Shown here: positions 1 through 7,957 of the stretch, one piece after another
Numbering within the stretch: the first letter of the stretch is position 1
How the letters are laid out: the number at the start of each line of letters is the position of its first letter
Assembly: GCA_037447655.1 (NCBI GenBank)
Contig: JBBHKE010002067.1
Location: 27,330 to 54,805, forward strand
From: Zygnema cylindricum
Lineage: Eukaryota > Streptophyta > Zygnematophyceae > Zygnematales > Zygnemataceae
Direction of reading: 5' to 3'
DNA: 27,476 bases
Made by a program: the position numbers and the translations under genes
Notes under the pieces: generated by a model
The model's input: the letters and a program-made list of their open reading frames with translations, nothing else
The model's database searches: none
Told to the model about the DNA's origin: nothing

Positions 1-203
1 GATCCTACATAGTTTTTCCTGCCAGGTCAAAAACCTTCGTCACCTAGTCTGCTTGGTGGAGCTTCTTGTCGAATCATGCGCCTAAACGCTCTGGCTTTGG
101 AAAGGGCCGGGATCTATATGGGACTATAAGGGTAGGTTGTTTCTCCTCTATTTGACCAAGGTTAAGGTATATTACTACTAAAGGATAATCGGCCTATAGA
201 ATA
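1..203 (+). other. Left edge of the gypsy element, no domain recognised
   Basis: Frame 1 is open at about 13-126 and gives a short hydrophobic, Arg- and Leu-containing stretch, followed by stops. I recognise no domain. By position it is the sequence just N-terminal to the methyltransferase fold, either a linker or the end of an upstream protein. Confidence 0.3.
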
Positions 204-638
204 CCGTTGAGGCTTACGATCTTAGACCTTTTTGCAAGAATAGGGACTTCACTTCTCTCTTACCTTCGGAACGGTCATCTGTTAAAGCATTACTATTCCG
301 TAGATATTGACCCCTTGGCCAGACGCGTTCAGTTGCACCACTATCAAGTCTTGCACGAACATTATCCTCATCTCTTACCCTAGTCTACGTTTCAAGATAT
401 GCATTCGGAGTTGCCATAAGATATCCGGCTAATAGGAAATCATCATTATATGGAATTGGAACCAGTTTATCTCCTCTTTGTTGGATGGGAATATCAGGGT
501 ATATCTAGGGCCGGGAAAGGTTTCGGTCTCGCAAATCCGCGTACTAAGCTGTTCTTCGAGGTGGTTCGTCTGATCCACTGCTTCCAAAAACTGGACCGTC
601 CTTTTTGATACATCCTAGAAAATATCCGAGCTTATAAC
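204..638 (+). pseudogene. Cytosine-5 DNA methyltransferase domain, N-terminal half (motifs I-VI), in the gypsy element
   Basis: Frame 3 encodes the first half of a C5-cytosine methyltransferase, an enzyme that moves a methyl group from S-adenosylmethionine to DNA cytosine. Motif I (cofactor loop) is DLFARIG at 225-245, where the family has FAGIG. Motif II is SVDIDPLARRV from about 297. An LP-stop-DIR motif III follows. The motif IV region is GWEYQGISRAGKG at 483-521, with the tail PRTKLFFEVVRLI typical of DNMT3/DRM-like enzymes. Motif VI is LENI at 615-626. The catalytic Cys of motif IV is replaced by Tyr (TAT, 492-494), one transition from a Cys codon. In-frame stops follow codons near 384, 411 and 606. 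Element N interrupts the domain 12 bases after motif VI. Confidence 0.8.
634..638. repeat. Target-site duplication of element N, left (ATAAC)
   Basis: ATAAC immediately before 639, identical to 5809-5813. It marks the integration site in the gypsy methyltransferase codons. Confidence 0.9.
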
Positions 639-1727
639 TAAAATTCTATTGGCTCCATTGCCCACCGAATTTGCAGATCCAAAACAAGCTAATCTAGATA
701 TTGCCGACTCCAAGTTGATATAAACCCAAATGAATGATTCCTTGACAATTAGAAACCCAATACACCTTCACCCGTGTGAAGAGAAGACCTTTTGTGTGCT
801 CAGTTCCACCACAAAATGCAAAGCTTGAATATGTGTTTTGGACAATATTCCCCACTTTGACTTTCCCACTGAATAAGTACCAACCTGGCACGCAAAGACT
901 CTGACCGACTACACCTTTGTGTAGATGCGACTCCCTTGAGCCTGCAGCAAAAATAATCACTGAATTTGCTCACTCGAGCATTAAGTTATGGTTGGTCAAA
1001 GATGACCTTTGTAGTCACAAGCTCTCTTAGAGAGAGGTACCTAAATATCACTAAGTCTTCGTTTGCCTACCCACGACTACCTACTACTAAACCCTATTCG
1101 AATAGGAACACTATATAGTAAAAGAAGGTACGATAGTTGATGTACTTATTGTACGGCCATTGTAGGACATGGTCTACAAGGTGACATTTGCCAAATCGGG
1201 AGCCATGGTTCCTCCTCCCTTCTTCTCTGATATCAAATAATATGGCGCCACGTGGCACCGCGTGATGCAATCCTCAAAGGCCGCCGAAAGCTTATTGTGG
1301 GTGGCGGCTGTAATGGTGGCTGTCCGATCAGTTGTATTTATACAGCTTCGATTCGCTTCCATGCATGAATTGATTAATGCGCGTTTTCGTTAGTCTGCTG
1401 CGAATTAGTCCTTTTGATCAATAGATAAATGTGCGTGAAACATTTCATGTGTATCGTTTCGTTAGTGCCTTAATGGATAAGGCGTGCGTCTACATAGTAT
1501 TTTGTAGACCCTGGTTCAAATCCGGCTAGAGGCAGCATTTTTGCTAAAACTAGTAAAATACCTTCTGATCTACCTCCTTCTAAATGACGTAGCAGCCATG
1601 GCCTGCCTTCGGTCCTCTCTTTCTATTTACATTCTAACTAAATTATAAGAGTGATCTATTAATTACCTTTTTTCAACTCTCTATTTTTTTTTCCAATACA
1701 GACCTAGAAAATACATAAATTTTAACA
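639..1727 (-). repeat. 3' LTR of element N
   Basis: On the minus strand it begins TGTTAAAATTTATG (at 1727) and ends ATTTTA (at 639), where the usual TTTCA end has lost its terminal CA by a G-to-A change on the + strand. It aligns along its length with 3660-5808. It contains a tRNA-like module (1461-1542), a G-box CACGTG (1249-1254) and hairpin motifs near 994-1007. Length 1089 bp. The open frames inside it are not conserved with any protein. Confidence 0.9.
1459..1542 (+). other. tRNA-Arg-like module, antisense inside LTR N
   Basis: GTGCCTTAATGGATAAGGC (A-box/D-arm-like, with a 4-bp GCCT/AGGC stem) and GGTTCAAATCC at 1513-1523 (perfect B box), followed by TTTTT at 1538-1542, a possible Pol III terminator. 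The acceptor arms do not pair, so it is not a working tRNA gene. Orientation is opposite to the LTR. Confidence 0.65.
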
Positions 1728-1740
1728 CTCCCCTTGTTTT
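1728..1740 (-). promoter_or_regulatory. Polypurine tract of element N
   Basis: On the minus strand AAAACAAGGGGAG lies directly before the LTR start TGTTAAAA. It matches the tracts of A1 and A2 and primes plus-strand DNA synthesis in LTR elements. Confidence 0.8.
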
Positions 1741-2986
1741 CTAGTCTACTTTCTTTTCAACCCCCAATAAACACATTTTTTTTTTATCTTTTCTTTTTCT
1801 TCTTTCTTTTTTCCTCATAAAACTTTAAGTGAATACTCTCGTATTTAAAGAAGTATATTAGATGAGCTGAAATAATAATTACATCACACATTTCATAAAT
1901 TCGAGAAAAGATTTTACACCTCATCTCTTTTCCATCCACACTAAATCCAATTTTTTTCTTGCCGTTCAAACAGCCAGCCCCATCACCAATCTGCAACACA
2001 CACCCAGATGCTAACCCTTTTTCAGGCACACCTTCATAAATGCCACCACTCTTATTAGTGATGTCAAATCCATTACCCCCCATTTTTTTCCAAAAACAAG
2101 TGTCCCCACTAAGTTCCTTATAAGATCTACGTCTTCCGTACTCATATTTTTATCGATGATACTCACCCCATTTTCTAAACTTTCCTCACTCTCTCCCATG
2201 GAATTCTTTCCGCTATCACTTTCTATTTTTATTCCGAATAAATATTTCTCCTCCCCTAAACCTTTCATTAAATATTCCTCTTCTCCTTTATCTTTTAAAA
2301 CCCCCTCTAGATTTACTTCTCCCCTTTCCTCGGAATCCGTAGAAGTCTCCCTTTCCGACCAGTTTTTTGTTTCCAAAATATCTATAAAATTATCCTCATT
2401 ATTTTTTATTTTTCCCTTTTTCAATTATAGATTTTAGATCTGACTTTCTATACTCCTTGACATCCACATCATGTCTAACTCCTTCAAGTACCTCCCTTCC
2501 CTTTACTTCCGTTATACCTCCAAAAGCACACTGTTGCTTTCGTGGAATTTCTGTGTACTTTTCTCTCTTCTCCATTCTACCGATGTGGAGAAGCTCTAAG
2601 ATTTCTTTATCCTCTTTCTGCTCTTCCTTTTCTTCCTCCTCATCCATATTCCAACTTCTAAGTTATTCCAAACAAGGGAATCCCTCCATGTAATGACGCG
2701 GTTCCCTACAAAAGAAGCAAACCCCATTTTTCAAAGCTCCCCTTTCTTTTCCTCTCCCTCTCTTTCCACCGAAGTTCAAATAAGGTTTACCTTTGTCTTT
2801 CTTCCTCTCATCACGCTTCCGCTCGTCACCGCCATTCCTCTCATCACGCTTCCGCTAATCACCACTAGCTGTAAATGCAGTCACCCTCACACTTCCCCTA
2901 CGAAGCTCCAAGGTGCTTTCCCTCACTAGAATTATCCGCATGGTAATGCTCCAAGTCCATGATGAGCCATCCATTCCCTGCATACG
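1741..2986 (-). pseudogene. Element N internal region: gag C-terminus and collapsed pol remnants
   Basis: Minus-strand frames downstream of gag. First comes an Arg/Glu/Asp-rich stretch and a zinc-knuckle relic CFFCREPRHYMEG (the last Cys lost). Then an acidic segment and QQCAFGGI, equivalent to the sequence just before the protease in A1/A2. The DSGAS protease motif and integrase are absent. Two further short frames (2011-2424 and 1784-2083) contain GEEKYLFGIKIE and CVLQIGDGAGC, which resemble the RT tail (GEAKYILGIQVE) and the RNase H (YVLYVGDGACC) of A2. This points to a large internal deletion, though the similarity is weak and Glu/Lys-rich drift could produce part of it. Confidence 0.5.
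2802..2856. repeat. 33-bp-period tandem duplication in gag of element N
   Basis: The 22-base block TTCCTCTCATCACGCTTCCG+CT occurs at 2802-2823 and 2835-2856. On the minus strand it encodes two copies of a charged ERKRDER-type motif upstream of the zinc knuckle. Confidence 0.8.
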
Positions 2987-3655
2987 TTAAATGATGTCTT
3001 CGTACTCATCTGGGAGCTTCATGATTAGTGTATTAATCTTTCTCACCTCAGATTCTACATATCCCGCACTAGCAAGCTTAACAAATAACGCAGCAATATC
3101 ATGGCAAAACTCTATCATACTACCGCCTCTATAAACATACGCCTCTATAGCTTGTTTTACTAACTGCTGCCTCTGTATAGTCTCACACTTATAAATCTGA
3201 ATTAATGCTTCCCAAATTTCCGAAGACTTAGTTATACTTAAAAGAGTGATAGCTATGGACTTAGACACATATCTAAGTATGAGATATGTTGCTAAAGTGT
3301 TTTTACATTCCCATATTTTTTTGTGATTTTTTTCAATTTTAATCCCTATAAGTGGTACCATAGCTGAGAGCCTAGCTCCCCTCACCATAAGTGTCCTTTT
3401 ATCCTTCTCCCCTATTTCCCCATCCACGGCAAGGTTTTTCCCTTGACCTTCCGTTGTATCTGAACTCCGGTTGATATAATGGGCAGCCTTAGATGATTCT
3501 CCATAATAAGCTCCTCCAAAGCCAGGTGGCGGACATCTCACTTGTCCCGAAACAATTCCCTATATGTGCTTCTCGAAAAGCAACCACTCCATCGTAAACT
3601 CCCAATAAGTGAAGTCTGTTCCATCAAACATAGGCACCCCAGATGGTGGGCCCAT
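2987..3655 (-). pseudogene. Gag of element N (UBN2/copia-type)
   Basis: Gag forms the virus-like particle that packages element RNA. The ATG at 3655 lies inside the primer-binding site and starts MGPPSGVPMFDGTDFTYWE, the same N-terminus as A1 and A2 gag. One in-frame TAG lies near 3557, then the frame is open to 2987. The core block EIWEALIQIYK...QRQQL...AYVYRGGSMIEFCHDIAALF...MKLPDEYEDI matches the UBN2/retrotransposon-gag pattern and aligns with A2 gag (MALIEMYRSG...YVYKGGEM). It stops at the DEYEDII block; the remaining gag C-terminus is in the decayed region to its left. Confidence 0.85.
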
Positions 3656-3659
3656 AACT
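3645..3659 (-). promoter_or_regulatory. Primer-binding site of element N (initiator tRNA-Met anticodon arm)
   Basis: On the minus strand AGTTATGGGCCCACC follows the LTR end directly. It pairs with 14 of 15 bases of the plant initiator tRNA-Met anticodon arm (GGTGGGCCCATAACC). The ATG within it is the gag start. Confidence 0.8.
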
Positions 3660-4064
3660 TGAAATTCTATGGGCTCCATTACCCACACAATTTGCAGATT
3701 GAAAAGAAACTAATCTAGATAGTGCCGACTCCAAGTTGATATAAACCCAAATGAATGATCCCATGACAATCAAAACTCCAATAAACCTTCACCCCTATGA
3801 AGAGAAGACCTTCTGTGTGCTCAGTTCCACCACAAAATGAAAAGCTTGAATATGTGTTTTGGACAATATTCCCCACTTTGACTTTCCCACTGAATAAGTG
3901 CCACCCTGTCACGCAAAGACTCTAACCGAATGAACCCCTGTGTAGCTGCGACTTCCTTGAGCATGCAGTAAAAAGAGTCATTGAATTTGCTCACCCGAGC
4001 ATTACGTTATAGCTGGTCAAAGATGACCTTTGTAGTCACAAGCTCTCTTAGAGAGAGGTACCTA
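3660..4064 (-). repeat. 5' LTR of element N, piece 1 (3' part of the LTR)
   Basis: Aligns with 639-1040. It ends (minus strand) in AATTTCA beside the primer site. Interrupted at 4064 by a family-A solo LTR; the last five bases are the ACCTA target duplication. Confidence 0.9.
4060..4064. repeat. Target-site duplication of the solo LTR A, left (ACCTA)
   Basis: ACCTA before TGAAACTC; identical to 5116-5120. Confidence 0.93.
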
Positions 4065-5115
4065 TGAAACTCTGAGACCTCCATAAGTCCTCAGAGTAGA
4101 CAGCTTCCAAGAAGCCTGTAGGATAATCATGACCCCTTTGTGTTCCAACAAAAATAATTGCCACCCTGGCAGACAAAAACCCTGACAACCTGCACCCCTG
4201 TGAAGGCTAGACTCCCCTGAGTCGATAGCAAAAAGATTCTCTGAATTTGCTCCCCTGAGCAGTAAGTTATGGAGGGTCAAAGTTGACCTTTTATACAGAA
4301 GCTCTCTGGGAGAGAGGGTCCTATCTTCTAAATTTTTCTAAGTCCTATCTCTCTCACAGACTTTTTCTACTGATGTACGGAACCAATCAGAATTGAGTTC
4401 CGTACGCAAAAGTAGAGCTGCCGATGTACTTTAGGTACGGACAGTGTACGACATGGCCTAAATGTCGACACATGTCATATCCGGATTCGGTACCATAATC
4501 TCCGGAGATTCCTCGATCCAACGGAATTTCGCCACGCGTCATCCGATGTGGCGATGGCCACAAACCGCCGAAATCTTCCTTCGCGATCTCGGCGCTAATC
4601 CCGGCCGTCCGATTAAATTCGGATTTAATCGTAGCCGTAATAAATACATGCGCGATATTTGTTTCACTTACGAAACAAATGCGCGGTATTGATTTTGAGT
4701 CCATACCGTAATCCATACTCTATATATTACTGGATCTATGTATCCCGTAATGTGTTATAGTTAAATGAATTATCGTACAAATACTCATATAATTAATTAT
4801 CAAACTATATAGTACGTAACACTACTGCTAGACCTAACGGCTAAGGCTACCGGCTACTTCCTATCTGCCGGCCGGTAGGTACAGTGATCAAATCCTGCCG
4901 CCGGCGCATAACTTTTAATTAAATAAATAAACCCTAATATTAAATTCCCGTAAACCTCAGGATAGCCAAGGTAGCCATGGCTCTAGCTTCCTCTCCAACT
5001 TCTCAGTGACTGCGACAAGTTTGAGAGTTGGAGAGAGAAGTTAGAGATAGACTGCCTCGACTTCTATATTTCTTTTCATACCTAGAAAATACTAATAAAA
5101 CCATTAGTTTCTACA
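4065..5115 (-). mobile_element. Solo LTR of copia family A, nested in the 5' LTR of element N
   Basis: 1051 bp, on the minus strand from TGTAGAAACTAATGG (5115) to GAGTTTCA (4065), homologous to the A1 and A2 LTRs. Flanked by the perfect duplication ACCTA (4060-4064 and 5116-5120), and the uninterrupted site exists at 1036 onward in the sister LTR. No internal sequence remains, so two LTRs of a full element probably recombined. The W-box palindrome lies at 4275-4288 and the tRNA-like module at 4831-4918. Confidence 0.95.
4831..4918 (+). other. tRNA-like module, antisense inside solo LTR A
   Basis: CTAACGGCTAAGGCTACCGG at the A-box side, GATCAAATCC at 4886-4895 as a B box (GRTCRAAWCC pattern), and TTTT at 4913-4916. 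The arms do not form a full cloverleaf. Confidence 0.5.
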
Positions 5116-5120
5116 ACCTA
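5116..5120. repeat. Target-site duplication of the solo LTR A, right (ACCTA)
   Basis: ACCTA after TTTCTACA; identical to 4060-4064. Confidence 0.93.
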
Positions 5121-5535
5121 AATATCACTAAGTCTTCGTTTGCCTACCCACAACTACCTACTACTAAACCCTATTCGAATAGGAACACTATATAGTAGAA
5201 AAAGGTATGATAGTCGATGTACTTATTGTACGACCATTGTACGACATGGTCTACAAGGTGACATCTGATAAATCGGGAGCCATGATTCCTCCTCCCATCT
5301 TCTCCGATATCAAATAATGTGGCGCCACGTGGCACCGCGTGGCGCTATCCTCAAAGGCCGTCGAAAGCTTATTGTGGGTGGCGGCTGTAATGGTGGCCGT
5401 CCGATCAGTTGTATTTATAGGGCTTCAATTCGCTTCCATGTATGAACTGATTAATGCGTGTTTTCGTTAGTCTGATGCGAATTAGTCCTTTTGATCAATA
5501 GATAAATATGCGTGAAACATTTCATATGTATGGTT

Positions 5536-5615
5536 TCGTTAGTTTCTTAATGGATAAGGCGTGCGTCTACATAGTATTTTGTAGACCCCGGTGGAAATCC
5601 GGCTAGAGGCAGTAT
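5536..5615 (+). other. tRNA-like module in the second LTR N copy, B box damaged
   Basis: Same module as 1459-1542. The A-box side TTAATGGATAAGGC is kept. The B box reads GGTGGAAATCC instead of GGTTCAAATCC, and the T-run is shortened to TTTT. Confidence 0.55.
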
Positions 5616-5808
5616 TTTGCTAAAACTAGTAAAATACCTTTTAATTCATTCTGCTTCCTTCTAAATGACGCAGCAGCCATGGCCTGCCTTTGGTCCTCTC
5701 TTTCTGTTTACATTCTAACTAAAATATAGAAGTGAACTATTAATTACCTTTTTTCAACACTCTATTTTTTTTTCCAATACAGACGTAGAGAATACATAAA
5801 TTTCAACA

Positions 5809-5813
5809 ATAAC
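5809..5813. repeat. Target-site duplication of element N, right (ATAAC)
   Basis: ATAAC directly after the LTR end TTTCAACA at 5808; matches 634-638. Confidence 0.9.
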
Positions 5814-6323
5814 GATCCCCGACCCACGGTTCTCGCAGATTACAAACGCATTGAATCATTGATTGGACAAGCGTCAATTATCAATGCCGCACGCCACGGT
5901 TTGTTGGCCCACCGGGTTCGTTCCAAGTGGACTAACATGGTGGACATGGGTCGGCTCCGAGAGGCTAACCTCACTGTCCGACCACCTAACCTTTCTATTC
6001 CGGATGGACTTCTTCCTTGTCATAAGGTCCAGACATGTATACAGACATACTATCATCCTGCATTTCATCTTAACACCTCGGGCCAACCACTACGTGCATT
6101 ACCTACACTAATTGCATATTCACACTCTCACGCATACTCACATAGTGGACCGGGCATGCTTCATAATACTCATACAGGCAGCTTAGAAGAACCTACTGCC
6201 GCAGAACAAGAACATCTTTTAAATTTCATCTATGGCACTACTGGTGCTTCGAGACTCATCCAGAGGCAGTGCTGCACCTTACTTGGTCGTGTCATGGATC
6301 CCAATCACTATCAATTGTCTTAG
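5814..6323 (+). pseudogene. Cytosine-5 DNA methyltransferase domain, C-terminal half (motifs VIII-X)
   Basis: Continues the methyltransferase in the same frame on the far side of element N. Motif VIII is AHRVRSKWTNM at 5907-5939, with the RxR pair at 5913 and 5919; the following WTN resembles DNMT3/DRM enzymes. The target-recognition region follows. Motif IX is LRALPTL from 6090, then a conserved-looking LEEPTAAEQEHLLNF segment, and motif X is LLGRVMDP at 6279-6302, ending at a stop at 6321-6323. This half is open for about 170 codons. Together with 204-638 it makes about 315 residues, the usual size of a C5 methyltransferase catalytic domain. The clade (DNMT3, DRM or a retroelement-specific group) cannot be settled by eye. 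Confidence 0.82.
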
Positions 6324-6921
6324 GCATGGGGTTCGCAACCGGTCAATACGCACAAAACCATCCGTCTCAATCAGCTTGGGGGGGGGGCATAAACCATTTA
6401 AACACACAGCTTCCAAATCTCCACCTTCTCTTCGGGGTACAACTTTTCAGCTCGCTCTTTTTCCTTTCCCCGCTAAGTTTGACACCTATCACACTATTTA
6501 TGATTTTTTGGAACCTAGTCACATGAGTTGGTCTTTCCCAGCATACACGGCCGCTAAATCTCAGGTACTGGTATAGACATCACGACAGTGGACAGTTGCA
6601 TTTCCATCTAGAAGTTGGCATCACGCAGTAAATTGTGTACATCAGCTCCCAATCAAGTATGAGTTGGGACACTCTTTAACAGCGGATGAGAAACTAGCAT
6701 TTGTATAGGCCATGGAAGCCATGACCATCACCACGCCCGAAAAACCGACATGGAAATTCAGAACCAGACTAACAAAACCGGAACACAAACTTTTAGAAGA
6801 AGTCATAAACCGAAACGTAGATGCATTTGCTTTCTCCGTGAAAGACTTAGGTCGACACACAACTTACAAAATTTTCATTGACCTGAAAGATGACAGAACT
6901 ATATGTAACCCTAGCATCGTC
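6324..6921 (+). pseudogene. Gypsy pol linker and N-terminal lead-in to reverse transcriptase
   Basis: Frame 1 carries the continuation of the polyprotein, with stops at 6574 and about 6706. From 6712 it reads as the segment that normally precedes gypsy RT: KPEHKLLEEV, then DAFAFSVKDLGRH and a TYKIFIDL strand, matching the usual 'dvFA...dLG...h.I.l' pattern. Aspartic protease motifs (DTG or DSG) were not found. Element A1 interrupts the coding region just before the RT fingers; its flanks are TCGTC and TCGTA. A single-base frame change relative to the RT piece at 14353 shows additional decay. A run of nine G at about 6380 is likely slippage. Confidence 0.6.
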
Positions 6922-7125
6922 TGTAGAAATAAATGGTCCATTTTGAGTATTTTCTAGGTCTAAATAGAAATATAGAAAAAGCCGAGGCACTCTACCTATA
7001 ACTTCTCTCTCCAACTCTCAAACTTGTCGCAGTCACTGAGAAATTGGAGAGGGAGCTAGAGCCATGGCTACCTAGGCTATCCAGAGGTTTACGGGAAATT
7101 TATATTAATTAGGGGTTTATTTACT

Positions 7126-7207
7126 AAAAGGTATGTGCCGGCCACAGGATTTGATCCTGGTACCTACCGGCCGGCAGACGCAGGTAGCCGGTAGCCTTAG
7201 CCGTTAA
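7126..7207 (-). other. tRNA-like module, antisense inside the A1 5' LTR
   Basis: On the minus strand CTTAACGGCTAAGGCTACCG, then GATCAAATCC (B box, 7147-7156), ending in TTTT (7126-7129). Same module as in the solo LTR A; not a functional tRNA. Confidence 0.5.
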
Positions 7208-7470
7208 GTTTAGAACTAGTGTTACATATTATATGGTTTGATATTTAGTTAAACATTAATAGGTAGGATAATTCATTTAACTGTAATTGTTTACGGGATA
7301 TATAGATCCGGTAATGTATAAGTACAGATTACAGTACGGATAAGAAATCAATACCGCGCATGTATTTATTATGGCTACGATTAAATTCGAATTTAATCGG
7401 ACGGCCAGAATTAGCGCCGAGATCCCGGAAGAAGATTTTGGCGTTTTGTAGCCATTGCCACATCGGATGA

Positions 7471-7580
7471 CACGTGGCAAAATTTCATTGGATCGTGGTA
7501 TCTCCGGAGATTATGGCACCGAATCCGGATATGACATGTGTCGACATTTAGGCCATGTCGTAGAATGTCCTTATATAAAG
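7471..7580 (+). promoter_or_regulatory. U3 promoter of A1: G-box and TATA box
   Basis: ACACGTGGC (G-box core CACGTG at 7471-7476) lies about 100 bp before TATATAAAG (7572-7580), so RNA should start near 7605. The G-box is kept in nearly all LTRs here. G-box and TATA are typical of plant Pol II promoters, so this is a promoter by inference. Confidence 0.6.
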
Positions 7581-7942
7581 TACACCGGCAGCTAGACTTT
7601 TGCGTACGGTACTTTAATCTGATTGGTTCCGTACACCAGTAGATAGAGTCATTGAGAGAGATAGGACTTAGAAAAATTAGGAGATAGGACCCTCTCTCCC
7701 AAAGAGCTTCTGTACAAAAGGTCAACTTTGACCCTCCATAACTTACTGCTCAGGGGAGCAAATTCATAAATTCTTTTTGCTATCGACTCACGGAAGTCTT
7801 GCCTTCACAAAGGTGCAGGTGGTCACAATTTTTGTGTGCCAGGGTGGCAGTTGTTTTTGCTGAAACACAAGGGGTTAGAGTTTTCCTAGAGGCTACTTGG
7901 AAGCTGTCCACTCAGAGGACTTATGGAGGTCTCAGAGTTTCA

Positions 7943-7957
7943 GGGAATGGGCCCACC
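7943..7957 (+). promoter_or_regulatory. Primer-binding site of A1 (initiator tRNA-Met anticodon arm)
   Basis: GGGAATGGGCCCACC directly after the LTR end CA. 13 of 15 bases pair with the initiator tRNA-Met anticodon arm; A2 has the perfect form. The gag ATG begins at 7947 inside it. Confidence 0.75.

Larger units (their letters stand above)
639..5808 (-). mobile_element. Element N: non-autonomous Ty1/copia-type retrotransposon (gag kept, most of pol deleted)
   Basis: Minus-strand element bounded by two copies of one LTR (639-1727 and 3660-5808, the second interrupted by a solo LTR) and by the perfect 5-bp target duplication ATAAC (634-638 and 5809-5813). It has a tRNA-iMet-type primer site next to the 5' LTR, a gag reading frame, and a polypurine tract next to the 3' LTR. 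The internal region is only 1.93 kb, so protease, integrase and most of RT are gone. Movement would have needed enzymes from a related element such as A1 or A2. It sits inside the methyltransferase domain of the gypsy element. Confidence 0.88.
5116..5808 (-). repeat. 5' LTR of element N, piece 2 (5' part of the LTR)
   Basis: Aligns with about 1036-1727 and restarts with ACCTAAATATCACTAAG. Carries a G-box at 5326-5331, a second tRNA-like module at 5536-5615, and on the minus strand begins TGTTGAAATTTATG at 5808. LTR length without the insertion is about 1093 bp. Confidence 0.9.
6922..7942 (+). repeat. 5' LTR of element A1
   Basis: TGTAGAAATAAATGG ... GAGTTTCA, 1021 bp. In order: a stem-loop near 7004-7052, the antisense tRNA-like module (7126-7207), G-box (7471-7476), TATATAAAG (7572-7580), the GGTCAA/TTGACC palindrome (7720-7733) and further small hairpins up to the end. 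Confidence 0.95.

Noticed and set aside
1-203. A first methyltransferase motif I at 46-75 (SLLGGASCRI)
   Set aside because: A much better motif I (DLFARIG followed by the motif II strand) lies at 225-245 in the frame that continues into the rest of the enzyme.
694-1362. Minus-strand open frames in the LTR of element N
   Set aside because: They lie wholly within the LTR; the equivalent frames in the other copy (3715-3912, 4062-4280) are broken differently and show no domain.
1459-1542. Functional tRNA-Arg gene
   Set aside because: D-arm and B box are present but the acceptor stem does not pair and the anticodon loop is misshapen; reported as tRNA-like only.
2156-2929. Plus-strand Ser/Pro-rich frames
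   Set aside because: Shadows of the purine-rich minus-strand gag and remnant frames of element N.
5874-6086. Minus-strand frame opposite the methyltransferase
   Set aside because: Antisense shadow of a clear + strand domain.
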